A program made the position numbers and the translations under genes. Shown here piece after piece: positions 53,700 to 62,878 of a DNA stretch of 64,000 nucleotides (position 1 is its first letter; each line of letters opens with the position of its first letter). The DNA lies in assembly GCA_964406445.1 (NCBI GenBank), contig CAYORU010000010.1:1-64000 (forward strand). The letters run 5' to 3'. The notes beneath the pieces were generated by a model. It was not told where the DNA came from. It did no database searches and worked only from the letters and a program-made list of their open reading frames with translations. The stretch is from SG8-30 sp964406445. GTDB taxonomy: Bacteria; Pseudomonadota; Gammaproteobacteria; Steroidobacterales; Steroidobacteraceae.

Positions 53700-55484
53700 C
53701 TAGTAGGTGCGGGCCTTGGGCGGGATCTTTTCAACGTCGGTCGTCAGGGTTTCGAGGTGCACGGGCCGGTAATCGATCCTCACCCTGCCCGCCCCACCCA
53801 CCCAGGCGAGCGTGTGCTTGAGCCAGTTGGCGTCGTCGCGCTCCGTGAAATCCTCACGGGCATGGGCGCCGCGGCTCTCCTTGCGGTTCTCGGCGGAGCG
53901 GATGGTCGCGACCGCCTGCAGCAGCAGGTTCTCGAGCTCGAGGGTCTCGATCAGGTCCGTGTTGAACACGAGCGAGCGGTCGGCCACGCGCACGTCGCCG
54001 AAGCTCCTGAAGGTGGCGTCGAGCTTCGCGCAGCCTTCGGCGAGCGTCTCGCCGCTGCGGAACACTGCCGCGTCGTTCTGCATGACGCGCTGCATCTCGA
54101 GCCGGATCTCGGCGGTCGGGCGCGCGCCCTTGGCGTGCCGCAGCCGGTCGAGCCGCTCGACCGCGCCGGCGCCCGCGTCCCTGGGCAGCGCGCGCTGCGG
54201 CGTGCCCGGCCTGACCACCGCCGCGCAGTGCCGGGCCGCTTGCCGGCCGAAGACCACCAGGTCGAGCAGGGAGTTCGATCCCAGGCGGTTCGCGCCGTGC
54301 ACCGAGACGCAGGCGGCCTCGCCCACCGCCATCAGCCCGGGCACGACGGCGTCGGGGCTGCCGCCGGCGAGCGTCACGACCTCGCCGTTCACGTTGCAGG
54401 GAATGCCGCCCATGTTGTAGTGCACGGTCGGCAGGACCGGGATCGGCTCGCGCGTCACGTCCACGCCGGCGAAGATGCGCGCCGTCTCCGCGATCCCCGG
54501 CAGGCGCTTCGCGATCACGTCGGCGCCGAGGTGCTCGAGATGCAGGAAGATGTGGTCCTTGCCCTCGCCCACGCCGCGGCCCTCGCGGATCTCGATGGTC
54601 ATCGAGCGGCTCACCACGTCGCGCGAGGCCAGGTCCTTGGCGTTCGGCGCGTATCGTTCCATGAACCGCTCGCCGAGCGAGTTCCTGAGGATGCCGCCCT
54701 CGCCGCGCACGCCCTCGGTGATCAGGCAGCCCGCGCCATAGATGCCCGTCGGGTGGAACTGCACGAACTCCATGTCCTGCAGCGGCAGTCCGGCCCGCAG
54801 CACCATGCCGCCGCCGTCGCCGGTGCAGGTGTGCGCGGAGGTGCAGGAGAAGTAGGCGCGCCCGTAGCCGCCGGTCGCGAGGATCGTCATCTGGGCCCGG
54901 AAGCGGTGCAGCGTGCCGGTCGCCATGTCGAGCGCCACCACGCCGCGGCAGGCTCCGTCCTCCATGATGAGGTCGATGGCGAAGTACTCGATGAAGAAGT
55001 TCGCGCTGTGCTTGAGCGACTGCTGGTAGAGCGTGTGCAGCATCGCGTGGCCGGTACGGTCGGCGGCCGCGCAGGTGCGCTGGGCGATGCCCTTGCCGTA
55101 CTGGGTGGTCATGCCGCCGAAGGGCCGCTGGTAGATCCGACCGTCCTCGGTCCGCGAGAAGGGTACGCCGTAGTGCTCGAGCTCGAGCACCGCGCTCGGC
55201 GCCTCCTTGCACATGAACTCGATCGCGTCCTGGTCGCCGAGCCAGTCCGAGCCCTTGATGGTGTCGTAGAAGTGGTAGCGCCAGTCGTCCTCGCCCATGT
55301 TGCCGAGCGCGGCGCTGATCCCGCCCTGCGCCGCCACGGTGTGGCTGCGGGTCGGGAACACCTTGCTCAGGCAGGCGGTGGCGAGCCCCGCTTCGGCGAG
55401 ACCCATCGTCGCGCGCAGGCCGGCGCCGCCGGCCCCGACTACGAGTACGTCGTAGGTGTGGTCGACGAAGCGGTACTCGCTCAT
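53700..55484 (-). CDS. sdhA: Succinate dehydrogenase flavoprotein subunit
   Basis: This 594-residue subunit oxidises succinate. It has the FAD-binding VLVVGAGGAGLRAT, the covalent-FAD His in TRSHTVAAQGG, the active-site region FVQFHPTGIYGAG and HGANRLGSNSLLDLVVFG. The start is ATG 55484, overlapping the sdhD stop. FAD attachment should be aided by SdhE and SdhAF4 from the same operon. Confidence 0.98.
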   Translation of the reverse strand: MSEYRFVDHTYDVLVVGAGGAGLRATMGLAEAGLATACLSKVFPTRSHTVAAQGGISAALGNMGEDDWRYHFYDTIKGSDWLGDQDAIEFMCKEAPSAVLELEHYGVPFSRTEDGRIYQRPFGGMTTQYGKGIAQRTCAAADRTGHAMLHTLYQQSLKHSANFFIEYFAIDLIMEDGACRGVVALDMATGTLHRFRAQMTILATGGYGRAYFSCTSAHTCTGDGGGMVLRAGLPLQDMEFVQFHPTGIYGAGCLITEGVRGEGGILRNSLGERFMERYAPNAKDLASRDVVSRSMTIEIREGRGVGEGKDHIFLHLEHLGADVIAKRLPGIAETARIFAGVDVTREPIPVLPTVHYNMGGIPCNVNGEVVTLAGGSPDAVVPGLMAVGEAACVSVHGANRLGSNSLLDLVVFGRQAARHCAAVVRPGTPQRALPRDAGAGAVERLDRLRHAKGARPTAEIRLEMQRVMQNDAAVFRSGETLAEGCAKLDATFRSFGDVRVADRSLVFNTDLIETLELENLLLQAVATIRSAENRKESRGAHAREDFTERDDANWLKHTLAWVGGAGRVRIDYRPVHLETLTTDVEKIPPKARTY

Positions 55485-55867
55485 GCCGCGCCCCCGAGCG
55501 AAACCTTGAGGATGGCGAACAGCGCGGCCGCCGCGACGAGCACGTGCAGGAACCGCGAGGCGACCAGCGCGGCGACGCGCGGCCCGGCCGCGCGCACGTA
55601 GTCCTCGATGACCACCTGCACGCCGAGCGCCGAATGCCAGGCGGACACCGCGACGAACAGCCCGAGCAGGACGGCCGTCAGCGGCTTCGCGATCCACGCG
55701 CTCACGGCGCCGTAGCCGAGGTCGGGCAGCGTCAGCAGCGCGAAGACGAACCAGGGCCCGAGCAGGGCCAGCGCCACGGAGGTCGTACGCTGGCTCCACC
55801 AGTGATGGACGCCCTGCCGCGCCGCGCCGTGGCCGAGCACGCGTCCGAGCGGCGAACGCAGGCTCAT
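55481..55867 (-). CDS. sdhD: Succinate dehydrogenase membrane anchor SdhD
   Basis: This 128-residue protein has three membrane helices and a conserved His in VSAWHSALGVQVVIEDYV. With SdhC it forms the quinone and heme site. It overlaps both neighbours by 4 nt. Confidence 0.93.
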   Translation of the reverse strand: MSLRSPLGRVLGHGAARQGVHHWWSQRTTSVALALLGPWFVFALLTLPDLGYGAVSAWIAKPLTAVLLGLFVAVSAWHSALGVQVVIEDYVRAAGPRVAALVASRFLHVLVAAAALFAILKVSLGGAA

Positions 55868-56262
55868 GCCCCACCCCCGAGGTGCCGCCAGGCGAGCGCC
55901 AGCGTGAACAACGAGGCGAGCGCCGTGGCCACCAGCACGGCCTGTCCGCTGCGCCGCGCCGTCGCCTTGTCGAAGCCGTAGCCGGCGTCCCAGACGAGGT
56001 GCCTGAGGCCGGCGAAGAAGTGGTACCAGAACGCGATCGCCCAGGCCGCCAGCAGCAGCCTCACGAACGGGTGGGCGAAGACCCGCGCGGCCGAGGCGTA
56101 GGCCGCGGCACCGCCCGCCGCAGCGACCAGCCAGTACGCCAGGAGCAGCAGGCCCGCGGACTGGAACACCCCGGTGATCCGGTGCGAGATCGACAGCACT
56201 ATGGTGTACATGGGGCGGTACACCTGCAGGTGCGGGGACAGCGGTCGTGACTGTGTGATCAT
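55864..56262 (-). CDS. sdhC: Succinate dehydrogenase cytochrome b556 subunit SdhC
   Basis: This 132-residue protein opens with RPLSPHLQVYRPMYTIVLSI and HRITGVFQSAG, the family signature, and has a later heme-ligand region (YHFFAGLRHLVWDAG). Three membrane helices are seen. The start is ATG 56262. It follows the sdhAF4 gene by 73 bp. Confidence 0.95.
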   Translation of the reverse strand: MITQSRPLSPHLQVYRPMYTIVLSISHRITGVFQSAGLLLLAYWLVAAAGGAAAYASAARVFAHPFVRLLLAAWAIAFWYHFFAGLRHLVWDAGYGFDKATARRSGQAVLVATALASLFTLALAWRHLGGGA

Positions 56263-56335
56263 CAATGCCTCTCTGGCAGGCGCGGTCCAGGGAGCTCGTG
56301 GCCCGCCGGGACTGCGCCACGCGGCGTCGCGCCGT

Positions 56336-56497
56336 TCAGAAGTCGATGCAGCGCCCCGCCTTCTCCCAGTCGCCGAAACGGGTCGGCTCCGGTCCGGGAG
56401 GACCGCCGACTTCCCTCGGTGTGTCCGGGGCCGGGGCCGGTGGCACGGGCGCCTGCGGCTCCGCAGCTGGCCGTAGCTTGGGCGATTCGTTTTGCAT
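56336..56497 (-). CDS. SdhAF4-like succinate dehydrogenase assembly factor (DUF1674)
   Basis: This 53-residue protein ends in PTRFGDWEKAGRCIDF, the DUF1674/SdhAF4 signature, after a Pro-rich linker. SdhAF4 binds free flavinylated SdhA and shields it until SdhB joins. The start is ATG 56497, with CAGAAT 7 nt upstream. It is the first gene of the sdh operon. It is easily missed because of its size. Confidence 0.9.
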   Translation of the reverse strand: MQNESPKLRPAAEPQAPVPPAPAPDTPREVGGPPGPEPTRFGDWEKAGRCIDF

Positions 56498-56642
56498 CGC
56501 CACAATTCTGCCAGACTCGCAGGGTCCCGCCCAAGAGGTTTGCTGAGAAGCGGCGGCCTTGTACAGGATACCGGCGAGATATTCGCCTGAGGCGGGCCGG
56601 ACCCCGCCACGCTCCCGGGCCGTCGCGCGATACGATGCATTC

Positions 56643-57497
56643 ATGAAAGCCATTTCGCATCACAACCTGCCGAGCCTCTCTGTCCTGTCGTTTCGCGGCT
56701 CCGACGCGCTCCGATTCCTGCACGGGCAGCTGACGGCCGACGTCGCGGCGCTGGCTGCAGGCGAGGCGCGCCTCGCGGCCTGGTGCAACGCCCAGGGCCG
56801 GGTGCTCGCGGTGCCGTGGCTGGTCGGCGGCGACGATCGCGTGCTCGCGGTGCTGCCTCACGAGCTCGCGGCCGACGTCGCGGACGGCCTGCGCCGCTAC
56901 GTGCTGCGCGCCAAGGTGTCGGTGTCCGACGAGTCCGGCACGCTGTCCGTCGCCGGGATCGCCGGCACGGCGAGCGTGCCCGTCGCCGCCGGCGCCGTAG
57001 CCGCCCGCCTGCCCGGGGATCGCGCCCTCTTGATCGGCCCGCCGGCCGCGCTCGCTGCCGCCTGCGCGGGCCTGCAGGCGGGGGACGAGTCGGCATGGTG
57101 GGCGATGGCGATCCGCCGCGGCGAGCCGGTGGTGACTCTCGCCACGCGCGGCGCCTGGATCCCGCAGATGCTTAACCTCGACCTGGTCGGCGCGGTCAGC
57201 TTCGCGAAGGGCTGCTACCCCGGCCAGGAGATCGTCGCGCGCGCCCACCATCTCGGGCGGGTCAAGCGGCGCATGGCGCGCTACCGCATCGAGGGCGAAG
57301 GCCTGCCGGCGCCTGGGGCGGCGCTGCTCCATGACGGCGTCAAGGTCGCGGAGCTCGTGGTCGCGGCCGGCGGCGACCCGCCCGAGGCGCTGGCGGTCGT
57401 CGAACTCGAGGCGCTCGGCCGGCCGCTCGCCGACGAGCGCGGGGCGCGGCGCTTCGTACCGGCGCCGCTGCCCTACGCCGTGCCCGGCCCCGCCTGA
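56643..57497 (+). CDS. ygfZ: YgfZ/GcvT-like folate-binding protein
   Basis: This 284-residue protein helps Fe-S enzyme maintenance with folate. The signature KGCYPGQEIVARAHHLG and the GcvT-like fold are seen. The start is ATG 56643, six bases after a TACGAT -10 hexamer and with no SD. It diverges from the sdh operon, itself rich in Fe-S protein. Confidence 0.93.
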   Translation: MKAISHHNLPSLSVLSFRGSDALRFLHGQLTADVAALAAGEARLAAWCNAQGRVLAVPWLVGGDDRVLAVLPHELAADVADGLRRYVLRAKVSVSDESGTLSVAGIAGTASVPVAAGAVAARLPGDRALLIGPPAALAAACAGLQAGDESAWWAMAIRRGEPVVTLATRGAWIPQMLNLDLVGAVSFAKGCYPGQEIVARAHHLGRVKRRMARYRIEGEGLPAPGAALLHDGVKVAELVVAAGGDPPEALAVVELEALGRPLADERGARRFVPAPLPYAVPGPA

Positions 57498-57507
57498 GGC
57501 CGGCCGC

Positions 57508-58335
57508 TCACAGGTCGACGAGCTCGACGTCCTCGGCGGCGACCGCCTCGCCGGCGAAGATCGCGCCGACCCGCGCGAATCGCTCCGGGCCGTCGGTCGC
57601 GAGCAGCGTGAGCCGCCCGATGCCCTCGCGCCGCGCGAGCCCGAGCGCCGCGAGATCCTCCGCCGTCGCCCGCGCGGTGGTCTGCGCGGAGTCGACGATG
57701 GCGACCGCCTCGCCCACGGCCCGGCGGATGGGCGCGAGCAACGCGGGAAAGTGAGTGCAGCCGAGCAGCAGCGTGTCCGGCGCCGCCGCCGCGCCGAACA
57801 CCGGCTCGAGATAGCGCCGCGCGATGGCCTCGGCGACCGGGCCGTCGGTCCAGCCCTCCTCGGCGAGCGCCACGAACAGCGGACAGGCGCGCTGCACGAC
57901 GATCGTCCCGGGCCGCCCGGCCTCGATCGCGCGCAGGTACGCGCCGCCGCGCACGGTGCCCTCGGTCGCGATCACCGCGATGCGGCCGACCCGCGTCGCG
58001 GCCGCCGCCGCGCCGGCGCCCGGCTCCAGCACGCCGATCACCGGGATGCCGGCATGGGCCTCGCGCAGCGCCTCGATGGCGACCGAGGCGGCGGTGTTGC
58101 AGGCGACGACGAGCGCCTTGACGCCCCGCTCGATCAGGACGGTCGCCGCCTGCAGCGAGTAGCGGCGCACGGTCTGCGCACTCTTGCTGCCATAGGGCAG
58201 CCGCGCGGTGTCGCCGAGGTAGACGAAGTCCTCCGCCGGCAGCGCGGCCCTGAGCGCCCTGAGCACCGTGAGCCCGCCGACGCCGGAGTCGAAGACGCCG
58301 ATGGGAGCGGAAACGGTCGCGCGTGACGCAGGCAT
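57508..58335 (-). CDS. murI: Glutamate racemase
   Basis: This 275-residue enzyme makes D-glutamate for peptidoglycan. It has IGVFDSGVGGLTVLRAL, the catalytic cysteines in VVACNTAA and LLGCTHFPAL, and LGDTARLPYGSKS. The start is ATG 58335, 10 bp from heptamer repeat copy D, which separates it from lysS; both genes are on the minus strand, so the repeat would be in their transcript if they are co-transcribed. Confidence 0.97.
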   Translation of the reverse strand: MPASRATVSAPIGVFDSGVGGLTVLRALRAALPAEDFVYLGDTARLPYGSKSAQTVRRYSLQAATVLIERGVKALVVACNTAASVAIEALREAHAGIPVIGVLEPGAGAAAAATRVGRIAVIATEGTVRGGAYLRAIEAGRPGTIVVQRACPLFVALAEEGWTDGPVAEAIARRYLEPVFGAAAAPDTLLLGCTHFPALLAPIRRAVGEAVAIVDSAQTTARATAEDLAALGLARREGIGRLTLLATDGPERFARVGAIFAGEAVAAEDVELVDL

Positions 58336-58345
58336 GTTGGTGGAT

Positions 58346-58440
58346 GGTGATCGGTGATCGGTGATCGGTGATCAGTCAGATTGCTCGAAGACAGGCACTG
58401 CGCGGTTCGGCCGGTCACCGGTCACCGGTCACCGGTCACT
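58346..58440. repeat. Heptamer-armed repeat element, copy D
   Basis: The left arm is four GTGATCG units. The core ends GCACTGCGCGGTTCGGCCG. The right arm is four GTCACCG-type units. It fills the lysS–murI gap and provides the final Ser-Asp-Arg-stop of lysS. Confidence 0.87.
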
Positions 58441-59943
58441 GCCTGATTCGGGCTTCATCGCCGGAAACAGCAGCACGTCGCGGATGCTCGCCGAGTCCGT
58501 CAGCAGCATCACCAGCCGGTCGACGCCGATGCCGAGGCCCGCGGTCGGCGGCAGCCCGTACTCGAGGGCGCGCACGTAGTCGGCGTCGAAGAACATCGCC
58601 TCCTCGTCGCCGGCCGACTTGCGGGCCGCCTGGGCACGGAAGCGCTCGGCCTGGTCCTCGGCGTCGTTGAGCTCCGAGAAGCCGTTCGCGATCTCGCGGC
58701 CGCCCACGAAGAACTCGAACCGGTCGGTGATGAACGGGTCCGCGTCGCTGCGGCGCGCGAGCGGCGAGACTTCCGCCGGGTAGGCGTAGGCGAAGGTCGG
58801 CTGCTCGAGCGCGTGCTCGCAGGTCTTCTCGAACAGCTCGATCTGCGCCTTGCCGGCCCCGTCGCCCTTGCCGAGCGCGATGCCGTGCCGCGCCGCGACC
58901 TCGCGCAGGTAGTCGAGGTCGCGCAGGCGGCCGCGGTCGAGGCCGGGGTTGCGCTCGAGCAGGCAGTCCTCGATGGACACGCGGCGGAACGGGCCGGAGA
59001 AGTCGTAGGTCGCGCCCTGGCAGGCCACCCGGCGCGAGCCGAGCACGGTGTCGGCGAGCCCCTGCAGCAGGCGCTCGACCAGCTCCATCAGGTCGCGGTA
59101 GTCCGCGTAGGCCTGGTAGAGTTCGAGCATCGTGAACTCCGGGTTGTGCTGCGTCGAGACGCCCTCATTGCGGAAGTTGCGGTTGATCTCGTAGACGCGC
59201 TCGAAGCCGCCGACGACCAGGCGCTTGAGGTAGAGCTCGGGCGCTACCCGCAGGTACATGTCGACGTCGAGCGCGTTGTGGTGCGTGACGAACGGCCGCG
59301 CCGCCGCGCCGCCGGGGATCTGCTGCAGCATCGGCGTCTCGACCTCCAGGAAGCCGAGCGCGTCGAGGAAGTTCCTGAGGTAGCGGACGATCTCGGTGCG
59401 GCGCCGGAAGGTCTGGCGGCTCGTCTCGTTGACGATGAGGTCCACGTAGCGCTGGCGATAACGGGTCTCGGTGTCGGCGAGCCCGTGCCACTTGTCCGGC
59501 AGCGGCCGCAGCGACTTGGTCAGGAGCCGCGCTGCGTCGGCCTTGACCGAGAGCTCGCCGGCCCGGGTGCGCATGAGGGTGCCTTCCGCGGCGACGACGT
59601 CGCCGACGTCCCAGCCCTTGAAGGCCTCGTAGGTCCCGGCGAGCGCGTCCGACTGCAGGTAGAGCTGGATCTGACCGCTCACGTCCTGCAGCTTGGCGAA
59701 GGACGCCTTGCCCATCACGCGCTTGAACATCATCCGACCCGCGACACGCACCGGCACGGGGTGGGCGTCGAACCACTCCTGGCTGTGCGAGCCGAAGGCG
59801 ACGTGCAGGTCGCCTGCGAGCGCGGTCCGGCGGAAGTCGTTCGGGAATGCGCCGCCCGCCTCGCGCAGGGCCGCGAGCTTCGCGCGCCGCTCGGCGATCA
59901 GCGCGTTGTCGTCCCCGCCCGCGGGGCCATTGCTGCCGCTCAT
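58429..59943 (-). CDS. lysS: Lysyl-tRNA synthetase, class II
   Basis: This 504-residue class II synthetase has an N-terminal OB domain (GRMMFKRVMGKASFAKLQDV), motif 1 (FLEVETPMLQQIPGGAAARP), motif 2 (FRNEGVSTQHNPEFTMLE) and motif 3 (GLGIGVDRLVMLL). The C-terminal SDR and the stop come from heptamer repeat copy D. It follows prfB by 10 bp, the usual prfB–lysS pair. Confidence 0.97.
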   Translation of the reverse strand: MSGSNGPAGGDDNALIAERRAKLAALREAGGAFPNDFRRTALAGDLHVAFGSHSQEWFDAHPVPVRVAGRMMFKRVMGKASFAKLQDVSGQIQLYLQSDALAGTYEAFKGWDVGDVVAAEGTLMRTRAGELSVKADAARLLTKSLRPLPDKWHGLADTETRYRQRYVDLIVNETSRQTFRRRTEIVRYLRNFLDALGFLEVETPMLQQIPGGAAARPFVTHHNALDVDMYLRVAPELYLKRLVVGGFERVYEINRNFRNEGVSTQHNPEFTMLELYQAYADYRDLMELVERLLQGLADTVLGSRRVACQGATYDFSGPFRRVSIEDCLLERNPGLDRGRLRDLDYLREVAARHGIALGKGDGAGKAQIELFEKTCEHALEQPTFAYAYPAEVSPLARRSDADPFITDRFEFFVGGREIANGFSELNDAEDQAERFRAQAARKSAGDEEAMFFDADYVRALEYGLPPTAGLGIGVDRLVMLLTDSASIRDVLLFPAMKPESGSDR

Positions 59944-59953
59944 GTCATGGTTC

Positions 59954-61049
59954 CTAGAGCCCCTGCTTGAGGCTCGCTTCGAGGAAGGGGTCGAGCTCGC
60001 CGTCGAGCACGGCCTGCGTGTTGCCGATCTCGACGCCCGTACGCAGGTCCTTGATCCGCGACTGGTCGAGCACGTAGGAGCGGATCTGGTGGCCCCAGCC
60101 GACGTCGGTCTTGGAGTCCTCCAGCACCTGCGCCGCCGCGTTGCGCTTGTTGACCTCGAGCTCGTAGAGCTTGGCCTTGAGCATCTTCATTGCCGTCGAC
60201 CGGTTCTTGTGCTGGCTGCGCTCGCTCTGGCAGGCGACCACGATGCCGGTCGGCAGGTGCTTGATGCGCACCGCCGAGTCGGTCTTGTTGACGTGCTGGC
60301 CGCCGGCGCCGCTCGACCGGTAGGTGCCGACCTCGAGGTCGGCCGGGTTCACGTCGATCTTGATGTCGTCCTCCACCTCGGGCGACAGGAAGACCGACGC
60401 GAAGGACGTGTGTCGGCGATTGCCCGAGTCGAACGGCGACTTGCGCACCAGGCGGTGCACGCCCGTCTCGGTCCTGAGCCAGCCGTAGGCGTAGGGGCCG
60501 TCGATGCGCAGCGTCGCGCCCTTGATGCCCGCGACCTCGCCGGGGCTCTCGTCGACCACTTCGACCTCGAAGCCGCGCGCATCGGCCCAGCGCAGGTACA
60601 TGCGCATCAGCATCTGCGCCCAGTCCTGCGCCTCGGTGCCGCCGGCGCCGGCCTGGATGTCGAGGAAGGCGCTGTGCGCGTCCATCTCGCCCGGGAACAT
60701 GCGCGAGAACTCGAGCGCCGCCACCCGCTTCTCGAGCTTGCCCGCGTCGCGCTCGAGTTCCGCGAAGCCGGCCTCGTCGTCGTCGGCCTCGACCAGGTCG
60801 AGCAGCTCGCCGGCATCGCCGATGCCCCGGGCGATGCCGTCCAGCTCGTCGATGGCGCCGGCGAGGCGGGAGCGCTCCCGGCCGAACTCCTGGGCCCGCT
60901 CCGGCGTGTCCCAGATGCGGGGATTCTCGAGCTCGCGGTTCAGTTCTTCGAGGCGCTCGCGCTTGCGGTCGTACTCAAAGGTACCCCCTCAGCGCGACGA
61001 GGCGCTGCTCGAGGTCCTTGAGGGAGCGTCGAAGGGGGGCGATTTCCAT
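59954..61049 (-). CDS. prfB: Peptide chain release factor 2 (programmed +1 frameshift)
   Basis: RF2 ends translation at UGA and UAA. The first 24 codons (61049-60978, MEIAPLRRSLKDLEQRLVAL then RGYL) run to an in-frame UGA at 60977-60975. A +1 shift at CTT resumes at 60976 with GAG and continues to 59954, giving 364 residues in all. The SPF (RKSPFDSG) and GGQ (GAGGQHVNKTDSAVRI) motifs are intact. GTGAGCC heptamers lie directly before the ATG and no SD is visible. lysS follows. Confidence 0.97.
60975..60988 (-). promoter_or_regulatory. prfB frameshift signal
   Basis: Minus strand AGGGGGTACCTTTGAG: the internal SD-like AGGGGG, slippery CTT and UGA match the RF2 autoregulation site known from E. 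coli. Confidence 0.95.
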
Positions 61050-61054
61050 GATTA

Positions 61055-61086
61055 CGTGAGCCGTGAGCCGTGAACTGTGAGCCGCG
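61055..61086. repeat. GTGAGCC heptamer array upstream of prfB
   Basis: Four GTGAGCC-type units (one is GTGAACT) begin 6 bp upstream of the prfB ATG and fill part of the recJ–prfB gap. It matches the array before sdhB. Confidence 0.85.
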
Positions 61087-61147
61087 GGAGGAGAGCTGCG
61101 AGTCGAGACCGCTGGTCACCGCGCAGCATGCTGGAAATGGTAGCAGA

Positions 61148-62878
61148 TCAGCGCCCGCCGAGCGGCTCCACGAGCTCGAGCTTCATCTCCGGGCGCGGCG
61201 CGCCGCCGAACTCCGTGACGTCGAGGCGGTAGGCCAGCCGGACGCGCGCGCCGGGGGGCGGCGTCTGCGCCTGCGGCGCGTCGAAGTGACCGAAGGCGAT
61301 GCCCTCGACCGGCTTCGCGTCGCGCGCGGCGCGCGTCCACAGCTTCAGGTGGCGGGTGGCCACCACGCGGCTCTCGACCACCTCGAACTCGCCGTCGAAC
61401 GCCGGTTCGGGAAAACCCTGTCCCCAGGGACCGCCCTCGGCAAGCGCCCGCGCCGTGTCGAGCGCGAGCTCCTGCGGGCTGAGCTCGCCGTCGGTCTCGA
61501 TCACGCCGCGCATCTGCGAGGGCGACAACCAGCGGCCGACCTCGTCGGCGAACGCGTCGGCGAAGCGCGGCAGGCGCGACGCCTCGAGGCTCAGGCCCGC
61601 GGCCATGGCGTGACCGCCGTAGCGCTGGATGAGTCCGGGCTCGCGCACGTCGATCGCCTCCAGCACGTCGCGCACGTGCACGCCTTCGACCGAGCGCGCC
61701 GAGCCGCGCAGCTCGCCGTCGCCCGCCGGCGCGAAAGCGACGACCGGCCGGTGCACCCGCTCCTTGATGCGCGAGGCCACCAGGCCGACGATGCCCGGGT
61801 GCCAGTCGGGGTCGAACAACGCCAGGCCCGGTGGCAGGCTGCCCTCCTCGAGACGCAGCCGCCGCACCAGCTCGACCGCCTCGCCCCGCATCCGCTCCTC
61901 GATCTCGCGTCGCTCGACGTTGATCCGGTCGAGCCGCGCCGCGAGCGCCCGCGCCTCGCCCGGGTGATCGGCAAGCAGGCAGCGTATGCCGATCGACATG
62001 TCGTCGATGCGGCCGGCGGCGTTCAGGCGCGGCGCGACCGCGAAGCCGAAGTCGCGGGCACCGAGCTGGCCCACGGCGCGGCCGGCGACCTCCGCCAGGG
62101 CGCGGATGCCGGCGACGCCCCGGCCGGCGCGGACGCGCCGCAGCCCTTCGTGGACGAGGATCCGGTTGTTGCGATCGAGCGGAACGAGGTCCGCGACCGT
62201 GCCGAGCGCCACGAGGTCGAGCAGGTCGGCGACGGGCGGCAGGCGCTCGCCGCGCTCCGACTCGAGCCGTCGGGTGAGGGCCGCCATGACGTAGAAGGCG
62301 ACGCCGACGCCGGCCAGCGCGCGGCTGCCGAAGGCCGCGTCGCGGAGGTTGGGGTTCACCATCGCGTTGCAGGCCGGCAGCGAGACCGCCGGCAGGTGGT
62401 GGTCGGTGACCAGCACCTCGAGCCCACGGCGCCGGGCAGCCTCGATGCCGCCAAAGGCCGCCACGCCGTTGTCGACCGTGATCAGCAGCGCCGGTGGCTC
62501 GACCGTCATTTCGTCCACCAGCCCGGCCGTCAGGCCGTAGCCATGGCGCATCCGGTCCGGCACGCAGAAGTCCACGGCGGGAAAGCCGAGCCGTCGCAGC
62601 TGCCGGACGACGAGCGCCGTGCTGGTCGCGCCGTCCGCATCGTAGTCGCCGACCACGACGACCTGCGAGCGCCGCGCGAGATGCGCGACCAGGAGGTCCA
62701 CCGCCGCGTCGACGCCGTCGAGCGAGGAGACCGGCAGGAGCCCGGCGAGCCTGAGGTCCACCTCCCCGGCCGCGCGCAGCCCGCGCGCCGCATACACGCG
62801 CCGCAGGACCGGGTGCAGGCTGGCGGGCAGCCCGGCGCACTCCGGGACCGGGCGCCGCTGGATCGTCCGCGGGCTCAC
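61148..62878 (-). CDS. recJ: Single-stranded-DNA-specific exonuclease RecJ
   Basis: This 576-residue DHH-family nuclease digests single-stranded DNA 5'-3' in repair. It has VVVGDYDADGATSTALV, LVTDHHLPAV (DHH), the DHHA1 RNA/DNA-binding segment (YGGHAMAAGLSLE) and an OB domain. The start is GTG 62878, overlapping the RpfE-like gene stop (GTGA). An upstream in-frame extension to 63250 is a shadow over that gene. Confidence 0.95.
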   Translation of the reverse strand: MSPRTIQRRPVPECAGLPASLHPVLRRVYAARGLRAAGEVDLRLAGLLPVSSLDGVDAAVDLLVAHLARRSQVVVVGDYDADGATSTALVVRQLRRLGFPAVDFCVPDRMRHGYGLTAGLVDEMTVEPPALLITVDNGVAAFGGIEAARRRGLEVLVTDHHLPAVSLPACNAMVNPNLRDAAFGSRALAGVGVAFYVMAALTRRLESERGERLPPVADLLDLVALGTVADLVPLDRNNRILVHEGLRRVRAGRGVAGIRALAEVAGRAVGQLGARDFGFAVAPRLNAAGRIDDMSIGIRCLLADHPGEARALAARLDRINVERREIEERMRGEAVELVRRLRLEEGSLPPGLALFDPDWHPGIVGLVASRIKERVHRPVVAFAPAGDGELRGSARSVEGVHVRDVLEAIDVREPGLIQRYGGHAMAAGLSLEASRLPRFADAFADEVGRWLSPSQMRGVIETDGELSPQELALDTARALAEGGPWGQGFPEPAFDGEFEVVESRVVATRHLKLWTRAARDAKPVEGIAFGHFDAPQAQTPPPGARVRLAYRLDVTEFGGAPRPEMKLELVEPLGGR

